The notes under the pieces: model-generated | Database searches by the model: none | Seen by the model: the letters and a program-made list of their open reading frames with translations, nothing else | What the model was told of the DNA's origin: nothing | Part shown: one piece after another, positions 7,572-15,774 of the stretch | Layout: each line of letters opens with the position of its first letter | Position numbering within the stretch: the stretch's first letter is position 1 | Program-made: the position numbers and the translations under genes | Origin: Nitrospirales bacterium | GTDB lineage: Bacteria > Nitrospirota > Nitrospiria > Nitrospirales > UBA2166 | Length of the DNA: 34,907 bases | Reading direction: 5' to 3' | NCBI GenBank assembly: GCA_012965905.1 | Contig: DTRN01000073.1 | Location: 1-34,907, forward strand

Positions 7572-8549
7572 ATGACTCCGGAAGAGATAGAGCCCATTAT
7601 TGAAAGCGAATATGCATACCTGCGGACGGAATATGACAATTGGAGTCCGACGACAGGCGAGGAACATGATTTGGAGTTGGTGGCACATGCGTTGCGTGTG
7701 TTGATTCATAAAAAGGTGGTTGAGACATCGACGTCTGAGTTTATTGCGCTAGGCGCGCAGCAAAACGAGGATGGTGGGTGGGGGCAAACCGGCGCTGCTA
7801 ACGAAAGCAAGATTTGGGTGGCTGCCTTCTGCGGCCTCATGCTGATTCGCGGAAACCAGGTTTTGGAGTATGAGCGCATTTCGGGGTCCGTTCAGCTCGC
7901 GATACGGTATTTTCTCGATACACAACAGCCGGATGGGAGATGGTGTGATCCTTCTTGGGCAGATCTAGATGCCACCAGTCATCCCGTGAGTTTTTTCAAT
8001 GTTGTGCTCGTGTTAGGGAAAGAGTTCGGTACGACGATGCGAAAAAAGGTGCTGGAATCTTGGAAGAAGGGGATGCAATTCATCCTCGATAGTCAGGCGG
8101 ACGATGGTGGGTGGTATGACCAAGAGTTTCACCCAACGGGCGTCGAGATTACCGCACACCTTATTCAGGATTCATTGGTCGCCGACGTGATGATCGAAAA
8201 CGTCATGCGGGTGAGTCGCCCATGTCGTAAAGGCGCGCAACTTCTCTTGTCTCTCCAGTCAGAGAGCGGATCCTGGGACAACGATAACGTCGATCACACC
8301 ATGGACTGTACGCGATCCCTGATGTTGGTATCGCGCATGCTTGGAATCGAACGCGAATGCGATCCCGCGATCCAAGCCGGCATGGATTGGATTATGCAAC
8401 ACAAGAACGAGCAAGGATGGCCGGATTTCCCAGGCATGGATACGAATCTTGAGCGGACCTGTGATGGGCTGGATACGATGCTGAAATATCTTGCCTACAG
8501 TGAAGAAGATTGCATGAAGATTATGCGGTATTGGGGATATCTTGCATGA
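7572..8549 (+). CDS. QW-repeat alpha/alpha-barrel protein (prenyltransferase / squalene cyclase-like)
   Basis: A 325-residue protein with five QW-type repeats at about residues 63-70 (QQNEDGGW), 118-124 (QQPDGRW), 175-181 (QADDGGW), 229-235 (QSESGSW) and 281-283 (QGW). This is the alpha6-alpha6 barrel of class II terpene cyclases and protein prenyltransferase beta subunits. The length is about half that of squalene-hopene cyclase, so only one barrel is present. The DxDD(T) protonation motif of class II cyclases is not intact: the nearest match is DLDAT at 131-135. No signal peptide or membrane helix is evident. I infer an isoprenoid-binding or isoprenoid-modifying role for the operon product, but function is not established. 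It starts 17 bases after the nucleotidyltransferase and overlaps the Rieske gene. Confidence 0.75.
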   Translation: MTPEEIEPIIESEYAYLRTEYDNWSPTTGEEHDLELVAHALRVLIHKKVVETSTSEFIALGAQQNEDGGWGQTGAANESKIWVAAFCGLMLIRGNQVLEYERISGSVQLAIRYFLDTQQPDGRWCDPSWADLDATSHPVSFFNVVLVLGKEFGTTMRKKVLESWKKGMQFILDSQADDGGWYDQEFHPTGVEITAHLIQDSLVADVMIENVMRVSRPCRKGAQLLLSLQSESGSWDNDNVDHTMDCTRSLMLVSRMLGIERECDPAIQAGMDWIMQHKNEQGWPDFPGMDTNLERTCDGLDTMLKYLAYSEEDCMKIMRYWGYLA

Positions 8550-8872
8550 GTGAGTCGCCAGATGCGGCAGCTTCTCAGCCGGTCGTATTGGCGGATGCCG
8601 ACGACATTCAAGAAGGCGGGCGGAAAGAAGTTGTGGTCGAGAACCGGAAGATCGCGATCTTTAACGTCGATGGGCAATGCTACGCTGTCAACGCGATATG
8701 CCCACATCGTGGAGGACCCCTGATTCGAGGAACGCTCGACGGGTATAGACTACGTTGCCCCATTCATGGGTGGGCGTTCGATATCCGGACAGGAGATAGC
8801 AATGGTCGTCCTCACGATCTCGAAATATTCCCGCTACGTTGCGAAAATGGACGATTGGTTGCCGAGGTGTAA
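8546..8872 (+). CDS. Small Rieske [2Fe-2S] protein
   Basis: A 108-residue soluble single-domain Rieske protein. The cluster ligands are in CPHRGG (Cys52, His54) and CPIHGWAFD (Cys71, His74), with the usual hairpin between them. It resembles the NirD/BphF type of Rieske ferredoxin and has no oxygenase catalytic domain, so it is probably an electron carrier or a subunit. No partner oxygenase or reductase is encoded in the operon. The frame is open 12 codons further upstream, but the ATG at 8546 shares ATGA with the previous stop and is the better start. Its presence suggests that the end product of this operon undergoes an oxidation or desaturation step; this is inference. Confidence 0.88.
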   Translation: MSESPDAAASQPVVLADADDIQEGGRKEVVVENRKIAIFNVDGQCYAVNAICPHRGGPLIRGTLDGYRLRCPIHGWAFDIRTGDSNGRPHDLEIFPLRCENGRLVAEV

Positions 8873-8875
8873 TCC

Positions 8876-9523
8876 GTGGCATCAGTCGTTCGTACAGATG
8901 GCCTTGTCGATCGGTATTTCAATCGCAAGTGTTCTCGTCCTCTGACCAAGCTTTTCCTGAAGACTCCCCTCACTCCCAATGCCATTACGCTCCTGGCCAT
9001 GTCCATCGGCTTGGCTTCGGCAGTCGCATTTGCCTACGGCGGAAACACCGCAGGAATCATTGGGGCGTTGCTCTTGCAGCTTTCATCGGTGGTCGATTGT
9101 TGTGACGGTGAGGTCGCAAGAATCAAACATCTTGAATCACCATTTGGGGATCGTTTGGATGTGCTTGCGGACAACGTGGTTCACGTTGCCATTGTCGCAG
9201 GCATTACGTGGACTGCATATAACGAGGAAGGATCGGTCTACTTGGTGTTGGGATTGATGGCTGCAACGGGCATGTTGATTGATTTGTTCGTGATGCTTCG
9301 AGATTCTCCAGCCAATGCCGCCACAGAATCTAGAATAAACAATCTTCTCGCGCAATTGGCGAATCGAGATTTTTCTGTCTTGATTCTGTTTCTTGCGCTG
9401 ATATCGAAGCCAGAGTGGTTCCTTTGGCTCGCAGCGATCGGCTCACATGCCTACTGGCTGTTATACCTCTGGCAACGTCGGCGTGCTGTAGAGGATGTCG
9501 GAAAATCTCAAGAATTACTTTAA
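8876..9523 (+). CDS. CDP-alcohol phosphatidyltransferase family membrane enzyme
   Basis: A 215-residue integral membrane protein with several hydrophobic helices. The family motif is complete, D-x2-DG-x2-AR-x8-G-x3-D-x3-D: Asp74, Asp77, Gly78, Ala81, Arg82, Gly91, Asp95 and Asp99. Enzymes of this family transfer a phospho-alcohol or head group between a CDP-activated donor and an alcohol acceptor in the membrane (phosphatidylserine, phosphatidylglycerol, phosphocholine or inositol-phosphate transfer). As last gene of the operon it is the natural partner of the nucleotidyltransferase: it could move a CMP-activated aminoethylphosphonate onto a lipid alcohol to make a phosphonolipid. Substrates are inferred from context. 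GTG start three bases after the Rieske stop; it ends convergently with the next gene. Confidence 0.85.
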   Translation: MASVVRTDGLVDRYFNRKCSRPLTKLFLKTPLTPNAITLLAMSIGLASAVAFAYGGNTAGIIGALLLQLSSVVDCCDGEVARIKHLESPFGDRLDVLADNVVHVAIVAGITWTAYNEEGSVYLVLGLMAATGMLIDLFVMLRDSPANAATESRINNLLAQLANRDFSVLILFLALISKPEWFLWLAAIGSHAYWLLYLWQRRRAVEDVGKSQELL

Positions 9524-9548
9524 TTGAGGGGCTACAAACTGGAGAATA

Positions 9549-10475
9549 TTAGAAGAGATCGTCTGCCCAGGACAGATAACGCTGAGCACGTCGTTGGGCA
9601 ATCACGTTGGCGAGGCGTTGCTCCGGAAGAATGGTGGCTGGCGTTGTCACGACGTCGGTGAGTAACTGTTCGAACAACTCGCGGTTTTGGGTTTGATGCG
9701 CGTAGTAGAACGCGTAGAGCACTTTGTGCATGAGAAAGGTATCATTAAGTTGGATTGCCCGTTCGAAGTGATCCCTTCCCTTTTCAAAATCTCCCCCAAA
9801 CAGTCCAATTCGAGAGGCATAGAAGGAACCAAGCGCGAGGTGCGTTCCGGCGTAGAAGAAATGTTCATCAAGTTCTTGTACCCGTTTGAATATCAGTTCG
9901 ATTTGTGGGAGACGGATAATGAGTTCGGGCTGATCACGCCCCAAATTCACGGCTCCGGCAAGACCAAATCCGGCCCAGAAAAGCGCAGGAACGAGATCGC
10001 GGTCATTAATGTTTTGTAATGCCGCCTCGAGGGCCTCAGGTGATTGGTCCATCACCGCAGGGAAATGATCATCATCGAGCGCTAAGAGGCGAAGCCCATA
10101 ATTCATGCCGCGGAGATATAGTCCCCGCCCACGGATAGTGAGGACTTCTGCACGATCCGGATCACTGTCCTTGACTGTTTCAATCCCATCTTCGATGAAC
10201 CCAAAGGCGTAACTCCCCCATCCTTGAGCAAGGAGTTCGAGCAGGTGGCGATTGTTCGGGGAGGATTCGAGAAAGCCTTCAAGCAGCTTCAACTGTGCGG
10301 GAATGGCGTCCCGTGCAACCTCAAAATCTTCTTCCGTCTCTAATGACGGGAGAGCCGCCTTCAGCATTGGCGACATCTGGTTTACCATTAAGGTATTGAG
10401 GCTGCAGCCACTCATCACCAAAAGGATGGAAGCCGCGATGACCAGTATTGTCTGCCGTGTCACGCTTATAGCCAT
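9549..10475 (-). CDS. TatT-like TRAP transporter component lipoprotein
   Basis: A 308-residue exported lipoprotein. The N-terminus has a basic start, a hydrophobic core (TILVIAASILL) and the lipobox VMSGC with Cys24. The mature part is helical and TPR-like: LEGFLESSPNNRHLLELLAQGW, YLRGMNYGLRLL and AGTHLALGSFYASR match the TatT family, which forms trimers beside TRAP transporter binding proteins (described in Treponema). No TRAP permease or binding protein lies nearby, so its partner is unknown. The frame extends 32 codons upstream, but that stretch is not signal-like; the ATG at 10475 places the lipobox at the usual distance. No strong ribosome site is visible. Divergent from the parvulin gene across about 155 bases, in which I recognise no gene. 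Confidence 0.75.
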   Translation of the reverse strand: MAISVTRQTILVIAASILLVMSGCSLNTLMVNQMSPMLKAALPSLETEEDFEVARDAIPAQLKLLEGFLESSPNNRHLLELLAQGWGSYAFGFIEDGIETVKDSDPDRAEVLTIRGRGLYLRGMNYGLRLLALDDDHFPAVMDQSPEALEAALQNINDRDLVPALFWAGFGLAGAVNLGRDQPELIIRLPQIELIFKRVQELDEHFFYAGTHLALGSFYASRIGLFGGDFEKGRDHFERAIQLNDTFLMHKVLYAFYYAHQTQNRELFEQLLTDVVTTPATILPEQRLANVIAQRRAQRYLSWADDLF

Positions 10476-10630
10476 CGTGAGGGCATGATAGGGCGTGCAG
10501 TTTGGGAAAGTCAATGAAATACGCGACCTTGCCTTTGCACAGGCAATATTGCAGGATATAAGAATTGTCATCTGACGTTTTTTGATGTGAAATGCATGTT
10601 AGTTCATGCCGGTGAGGAGGAGGAATTGTA

Positions 10631-11503
10631 ATGCGGTGTAGCAGAACACAGTGGAAAGTTGGAATGGTGGGAGCGATCTTCGTCATGCTTATTGGGGGAA
10701 GCGTGCAGGCTGAGATTTTGGCGAACGTGAATGGAATCGGGATTTCATCAGATCGTCTCGACCAGCGAATACAGACGCTTTCTACTCAGGAACAGCAGCG
10801 AGCGAAGACACCACAAGGAATGCGAATCGTCTTGCAACAGATCATTGCCGAGGAAGTCCTGTATCAGGAAGCGCAGCGAAACCACATTGGTCGCTTGACC
10901 CCCGTGCTCGATCGGATTGAACAGGCGCGCCGCGAGGCGATGGTGGGTGAAATGGCTAGCCGGATGCTTCAAGCGCAAGGAGATATCGAGGCCGTGCGCG
11001 CGCATTATAATGCCCATAAACAGGACTATAAAAGGGTTCGAGCGAGCCATATCGTAACTAATTCCATTGATGGCATTAAAGAAGCACGATCGATGTTGGG
11101 GGAGGGAATGGACTTTGCAGCGGTTGCGAAAAAGTTCTCCACAGATCCATCAGCGGCCAGCAATGGTGGGGACTTAGGATTTTTTACGCACCAAATGATG
11201 GTGCCGGCCTTTGCAGACGTGGCCTTTTCCATGAAGGTAAACGAGCTGAGGGGCCCAGTCAAAACACAGTTTGGGTATCACTTGATCAAGTTGGTAGACA
11301 TTCAATCGCCAGGAGATTTCGATGCGTTGGGGGAAAACGAGCAGCGATTGATTCGACGGGAATTATTTCAACGTCACCTCGATACACTCCATACCAAAGC
11401 TAAAATTGAAATGTTTGACGCAGCGGTGAGCAAGTACATGGACGGGCCGAAACCATCTGGAGTCAGTCAAACAAATGTTGAGGATGCCGGCCACGACGAG
11501 TAG
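10631..11503 (+). CDS. Periplasmic parvulin-type peptidyl-prolyl isomerase (SurA/PpiC-like)
   Basis: A 290-residue protein with a signal peptide (hydrophobic core about residues 10-22, probable cleavage after VQA at 27). An N-terminal helical SurA-like chaperone segment (residues 30-130) follows, with ILANVNG at the mature start. Then comes one parvulin domain, about 132-225, with RASHIV, FSTDPSAASNGGDLGFF and TQFGYHLIKL, the standard strands of this fold. It should assist folding of exported proteins in the periplasm. The start ATG has a strong GGAGGAGG ribosome site. The C-terminal 45 residues are charged and probably flexible. It stands alone, 95 bases before serS. Confidence 0.88.
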   Translation: MRCSRTQWKVGMVGAIFVMLIGGSVQAEILANVNGIGISSDRLDQRIQTLSTQEQQRAKTPQGMRIVLQQIIAEEVLYQEAQRNHIGRLTPVLDRIEQARREAMVGEMASRMLQAQGDIEAVRAHYNAHKQDYKRVRASHIVTNSIDGIKEARSMLGEGMDFAAVAKKFSTDPSAASNGGDLGFFTHQMMVPAFADVAFSMKVNELRGPVKTQFGYHLIKLVDIQSPGDFDALGENEQRLIRRELFQRHLDTLHTKAKIEMFDAAVSKYMDGPKPSGVSQTNVEDAGHDE

Positions 11504-11537
11504 TGTTCACGCCTCTTTTTTCCTTATCCTTCGTGGT

Positions 11538-11567
11538 TTGACGCCATTTCTGGGGAGGTGCTACGCT
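11538..11567 (+). promoter_or_regulatory. Candidate sigma70-type promoter of the serS-tRNA locus
   Basis: TTGACG (11538-11543), an 18-base spacer, then TACGCT (11562-11567), 31 bases before the serS ATG. It lies in the 95-base gap after the parvulin gene and is oriented towards serS. Sequence match only. Confidence 0.35.
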
Positions 11568-11598
11568 TTTAACTGTTTGATTGAAATGTGCATTGTCG

Positions 11599-12876
11599 AT
11601 GATTGATATTCGTGCGATCAGAGAGTCCGAGGATGAGGTTCGACAGCGTCTCGGGGATCGGGGACAAGAGGTCAATTGGGATCGTGTGCGCGAACTCGAC
11701 GCGACACGGCGAGACCTTGTCACGCGTGTTGAAGAAAGAAGACATCGGCGAAAGACTCTTCTCGGTGAGATCGGAATACAGAAACGCGCTGGGAGCCCTG
11801 ATAACCCAGAGATACTGCGAGAAGTCGAAGAGCTTGCTGATCAAATCAAGCACGATGAGGCGGGGATCACTCCGACAGAGGATGAATTGAACGATCTGTT
11901 ACTCCAGATTCCGAACATTCCACACGAGACCGTGCCAGTTGGAGTGGATGAGACCTCGAACATTGAGTGTCGGCGTTGGGGAACTGTCCCCGAGCTTACG
12001 TTTTCGCCTGAGCCGCATGTCGAACTTGGGGAGTCACTTGATATCTTGGACTTTAAACGTGCCGCAAGGATGGCTGGCAGTCGGTTCGTCGTGTACAAAG
12101 GGGATGGGGCCAGACTCGAACGAGCCTTGATTAACTTCATGCTTGATCTACATACGCAACAGCATGGGTATACCGAAGTCATCCCGCCCTATCTCGTCAA
12201 TAGAGCGGGAATGACAGGAACAGGACAGTTGCCGAAGTTCGAACATGATCTGTTTCATATCCCCAGCGATGATTTGTTTCTGATTCCGACGGCGGAGGTA
12301 TCGATTACCAATATCCATCGTGAAGAAATTCTTGGTGAGTCGGCATTGCCATTACGGTATGTTGCCAATACTCCATGTTTTCGGCGCGAGGCCGGGTCAT
12401 ATGGAAAAGATACGCGCGGGCTGATCCGGCAACACCAATTTAATAAAGTGGAACTGGTGAGTTTTACCAAGCCGGAGGAGTCGTATGATGAACTTGAGCG
12501 TCTGCTTACCGACGTCGAAACGGTGTTGCAGCAATTAGGACTCCATTATCGTGTGGCCACATTGTGCTCGGGCGACATGGGATTTGCTGCGGCAAAGACC
12601 TACGACGTAGAGGTCTGGATGCCGGCGCAAGGCGTATTCCGTGAAATCTCGTCATGTTCGAATTTCGAAGCATTCCAGGCACGACGTGCGCGAATTAAGT
12701 TTCGACCGGCAGATGGAAAAACAGAGTTCGTCCACACCCTGAACGGATCGGGTTTGGCCATTGGGCGTACCGTGGTTGCGATTCTCGAAACCTTTCAGCA
12801 GGAAGATGGATCTGTCCTTATTCCAGAAGTGTTGAAGCCCTATATGGGAGGATTAGATAAGATTGAAAAACATTAA
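11599..12876 (+). CDS. serS: Seryl-tRNA synthetase
   Basis: A 425-residue class II aminoacyl-tRNA synthetase that charges tRNA-Ser (and tRNA-Sec where present). The N-terminal long coiled-coil arm spans about residues 25-105 and would clamp the long variable arm of tRNA-Ser. The catalytic core shows motif 1 ([21 protein letters not shown] region), TAEVSITN, motif 2 with [34 protein letters not shown], and motif 3 [10 protein letters not shown]. The start at 11599 (MIDIRAIRE) matches the family; the frame is open six codons earlier from a TTG. No clear ribosome site precedes the ATG. The stop codon lies one base before the first of two tRNA-Ser genes, the substrates of this enzyme, so co-transcription is very likely. 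Confidence 0.97.
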   Translation: MIDIRAIRESEDEVRQRLGDRGQEVNWDRVRELDATRRDLVTRVEERRHRRKTLLGEIGIQKRAGSPDNPEILREVEELADQIKHDEAGITPTEDELNDLLLQIPNIPHETVPVGVDETSNIECRRWGTVPELTFSPEPHVELGESLDILDFKRAARMAGSRFVVYKGDGARLERALINFMLDLHTQQHGYTEVIPPYLVNRAGMTGTGQLPKFEHDLFHIPSDDLFLIPTAEVSITNIHREEILGESALPLRYVANTPCFRREAGSYGKDTRGLIRQHQFNKVELVSFTKPEESYDELERLLTDVETVLQQLGLHYRVATLCSGDMGFAAAKTYDVEVWMPAQGVFREISSCSNFEAFQARRARIKFRPADGKTEFVHTLNGSGLAIGRTVVAILETFQQEDGSVLIPEVLKPYMGGLDKIEKH

Positions 12877-12877
12877 C

Positions 12878-12965
<88 letters not shown>

Positions 12966-12988
12966 ACATTTAGATTACAAGACAGGAC

Positions 12989-13075
12989 GGAGAGGTGGCC
13001 GAGTGGTCGAAGGCAACGGTTTGCTAAACCGTCGTAGGTTAACGCCTACCGAGGGTTCGAATCCCTCCCTCTCCG
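12989..13075 (+). tRNA. tRNA-Ser (anticodon GCU)
   Basis: A complete class II tRNA with the same acceptor stem as its neighbour: GGAGAGG (12989-12995) against CCTCTCC (13068-13074), discriminator G at 13075. The anticodon loop TTGCTAA gives GCU. The long variable arm (CGTAGGTTAACGCCTACCG) forms a clear hairpin, and the T arm is GGGTTCGAATCCC. It reads AGC/AGU. The bases after the discriminator are CCG, so CCA is not encoded and must be added. It lies 23 bases after tRNA-Ser(UGA) and 35 bases before the methylthiotransferase gene. Confidence 0.96.
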
Positions 13076-13110
13076 CCGTCACGCGTGACGCGTTAAAGTG
13101 TACTAAGGCT

Positions 13111-14439
13111 ATGGAACGTCGTGCCTCCTTACATACGATTGGGTGTCGTCTTAACCAATCTGAAACCGCTGTTTTTTCCCACCAACTTCGAACGTCAGGG
13201 TTTCAGGTGGTGCCTTTTGGGGAGCCCACTGATCTGTTCATTCTCAATACCTGTTCGGTGACTCATGGAGCGGAAGCGGATTGCCGTCGTGCCATACGAC
13301 AAACCCTGCAGCGTTCTCCCAATGCATTTATTGCGGTGACCGGATGTTACGCACAGACCGGTGCGAGCACGCTAGGGATGATCCCCGGAGTCGATCTGAT
13401 CGTCGGCAGCCAACACAAGATGGCTGTGCTCGACTTGATTCCCTCACTTGAGAAACGGAATGCTCCGGAAATTGTTCGTGGAAATCCAAATCGCAATGAC
13501 TTTGTGATTGATGGGATTGGGCACTTTGAAACGACTCGAGCTACCCTGAAAGTACAGGATGGGTGTGACTTTATGTGTTCGTTTTGTAATATTCCGTTTG
13601 CGCGAGGACGGGAGCGCAGCCGCACGATGGACGATCTGTTGCGGGAAGGACAGGCGCTGGTAGATCGTGGCCACAAAGAAATTGTGCTTTCTGGGGTCAA
13701 TATTGGACAGTATGAGTCGGAGGGAAATTCGTTTCTTGACGTGATCAAATACTTGGAGAAGGTTTCTGGGATTGTTCGCATCCGGATCTCATCGATCGAA
13801 CCCACCACCATTCCAGATGCCTTATTAGAGCATATGGCTCAATCTTCTATCCTCTGTCACTATCTCCACGTCCCTCTTCAGTCTGGAGATGACGACGTGT
13901 TGCGTGGTATGCAGCGACGCTATTCGGTTTGTGAATATGTGGAATTCATCGAGAAAGCTGCACACATCATTCCTGGAGCGTGTTTCGGGACTGACGTGAT
14001 GGTCGGCTTCCCGGGGGAAGGCGAAAATGAATTTGAACGTACCGTCGACGTCGTTAATGCGCTACCGTTTTCCTATTTACACGTGTTCAGCTACTCAGAA
14101 AGACCAGGGACAGCGGCAGAAAAAATTGTAGAGAAGGTGCATCCACGTATCGTTAAAGCGCGAAGTAGGAAGTTAAGAGACATTTCCCAAAGCAAACGAC
14201 TTGCCAGTTGCCAACGGTATATCGGAACGACTGTGTCCGTTCTGTTCGAACAGCGAGACAGTGATGGTTGTTGGATTGGGCTCACGGGTACATATGTCCG
14301 TGTGAGTGTCCGAGCGGACGAAGAGTTAGCAAACAAGCTAAGACCGGTTCACATTGCCGGGATGATGGGCGATAAAGCAGTGGGGACATTAGTTGCACGA
14401 AACTCGAGATCAGAAAAACACCTGGTGATGGTGTCATGA
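13111..14439 (+). CDS. mtaB: tRNA methylthiotransferase, MtaB-like
   Basis: A 442-residue radical-SAM methylthiotransferase. The N-terminal UPF0004 domain has three cysteines binding a second 4Fe-4S cluster (TIGCRLNQSE, LNTCSVT, VTGCYAQ). The radical-SAM core follows with the CxxxCxxC motif in GCDFMCSFCNIPFARG, then the HVPLQSGDDDVL segment and a C-terminal TRAM-like region. MtaB converts t6A37 to ms2t6A37 in tRNAs reading ANN codons. The sequence after the SAM cysteines and the SPNAFIAVTGCYAQ region fit MtaB better than MiaB or RimO. The open frame runs back through the tRNA-Ser(GCU) gene to 13003, but coding there is implausible; the ATG at 13111 gives the family N-terminus and has AAGG just upstream. 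It overlaps miaB by ATGA. Confidence 0.88.
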   Translation: MERRASLHTIGCRLNQSETAVFSHQLRTSGFQVVPFGEPTDLFILNTCSVTHGAEADCRRAIRQTLQRSPNAFIAVTGCYAQTGASTLGMIPGVDLIVGSQHKMAVLDLIPSLEKRNAPEIVRGNPNRNDFVIDGIGHFETTRATLKVQDGCDFMCSFCNIPFARGRERSRTMDDLLREGQALVDRGHKEIVLSGVNIGQYESEGNSFLDVIKYLEKVSGIVRIRISSIEPTTIPDALLEHMAQSSILCHYLHVPLQSGDDDVLRGMQRRYSVCEYVEFIEKAAHIIPGACFGTDVMVGFPGEGENEFERTVDVVNALPFSYLHVFSYSERPGTAAEKIVEKVHPRIVKARSRKLRDISQSKRLASCQRYIGTTVSVLFEQRDSDGCWIGLTGTYVRVSVRADEELANKLRPVHIAGMMGDKAVGTLVARNSRSEKHLVMVS

Positions 14440-15758
14440 GCCGCGCAGTCTATCTAGAGACATTTGGCTGTCAGATGAATGAGTATGACAGCGATATCGT
14501 ACGCACCATCCTCTTGCAACATGATTTTGAGTTCACAACACACCTCGATGACGCAGATGTAGTTCTGATGAATACCTGTGCGATTCGGGAGTCAGCACAT
14601 GAACGGATTTATGGTCGACTTGCTGGATTAAAACGACTCAAGCGCGAGCGTGGTCTGGTCGTGGGCCTGCTGGGATGTATGGCCCAAAACCTCAAAGATG
14701 ACCTCATGGAGGCCGATTCGGTTATCGATGTGCTCGTCGGTCCGGATGGGTACCGCAAACTTCCCGGCCTTCTTACGAAGGCGCTTGAAGAACATCGTTC
14801 TGGGATAGAAGTCACGTTATCAGAGTATGAGACCTATGCTGATATCATCCCTGAACGGACTGATGGCGTAACAGCGTGGGTCTCCATCATGCGTGGCTGT
14901 GATAATTTTTGTACCTTTTGTGTCGTGCCCTACACGCGGGGACGCGAACGTAGCCAAGATCCGGATAGTATTATTTTTGAAGTACAACAGTTAGTCAACA
15001 ATGGAATCAAGCAGGTCACCCTGTTAGGCCAGAACGTGAATTCATATGCTGTAAATGGGACGGATTTCGCCGATCTGATCGTTCGCGTCGCGGATGTTTC
15101 CGGCATTGAACGAGTGAGGTTTACTTCGCCACATCCGAAGGATTTTCCTGACAAGCTTCTGGATGCCATTGTTGACCATCCACGCATTTGTACACATGTC
15201 CATCTTCCACTTCAGTCAGGAAACGATCGAATGCTCTCACTGATGAATCGGACTTATACACAACGAGAGTTTATCGACCTTGCCAGCCGAATGCGAGATC
15301 GTTGTCCGCATCTTACCTTGACGACAGATGTGATTGTGGGGTTCTGTTCGGAGACTGAGGAAGACTTCGTGGACACCTATCGCGTGATGGAAGAAGTCGA
15401 GTTTAACGCGGCATTCACGTTTATCTATTCAGAGCGAAAGAATACGATTGCGGCGCGACGCTATCCCGACGATGTTCCACACGCAGTGAAAGTAGATCGA
15501 GTCTCTCGCTTAGTTGAATTGCAAAACCGAACATCGCTTAAACTAAATCGTGCCGTGATCGGACAGGAGCGTGAGGTTCTGGTTGAAGGTGACGCGAGAA
15601 AATCCTCCGATCAGTGGATGGGAAGGACCGATGGCAACACCATGGCCGTATTTCCAAAAGCAGGGGAAGGAATATGCCCTGGGAAGAAAGCCACGGTCGT
15701 CATTTCCGATGCAACGTCACATACCTTGATTGGGGAGAATGCCACGCCGTTTCGATGA
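14436..15758 (+). CDS. miaB: tRNA-2-methylthio-N6-dimethylallyladenosine synthase MiaB
   Basis: A 440-residue radical-SAM methylthiotransferase that turns i6A37 into ms2i6A37 in tRNAs reading UNN codons. N-terminal cluster cysteines are in ETFGCQMNEYDSD, MNTCAIRE and LLGCMAQ. The radical-SAM motif is RGCDNFCTFCVVPYTRGRERS, followed by TLLGQNVNSY, the typical MiaB marker, and HLPLQSGNDRML. A TRAM domain ends the protein (VLVEGDARKSSDQWMGRTDGN). The ATG overlaps the mtaB stop (ATGA), giving a translationally coupled pair of paralogous methylthiotransferases directly behind two tRNA-Ser genes. The isopentenyl transferase MiaA is not in the window. Confidence 0.95.
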   Translation: MSRAVYLETFGCQMNEYDSDIVRTILLQHDFEFTTHLDDADVVLMNTCAIRESAHERIYGRLAGLKRLKRERGLVVGLLGCMAQNLKDDLMEADSVIDVLVGPDGYRKLPGLLTKALEEHRSGIEVTLSEYETYADIIPERTDGVTAWVSIMRGCDNFCTFCVVPYTRGRERSQDPDSIIFEVQQLVNNGIKQVTLLGQNVNSYAVNGTDFADLIVRVADVSGIERVRFTSPHPKDFPDKLLDAIVDHPRICTHVHLPLQSGNDRMLSLMNRTYTQREFIDLASRMRDRCPHLTLTTDVIVGFCSETEEDFVDTYRVMEEVEFNAAFTFIYSERKNTIAARRYPDDVPHAVKVDRVSRLVELQNRTSLKLNRAVIGQEREVLVEGDARKSSDQWMGRTDGNTMAVFPKAGEGICPGKKATVVISDATSHTLIGENATPFR

Positions 15759-15774
15759 GAGTGTTCGTGAGAAG

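Noticed and set aside
13347-13811. 154-codon minus-strand frame inside mtaB
   Set aside because: Antisense shadow of the radical-SAM domain.
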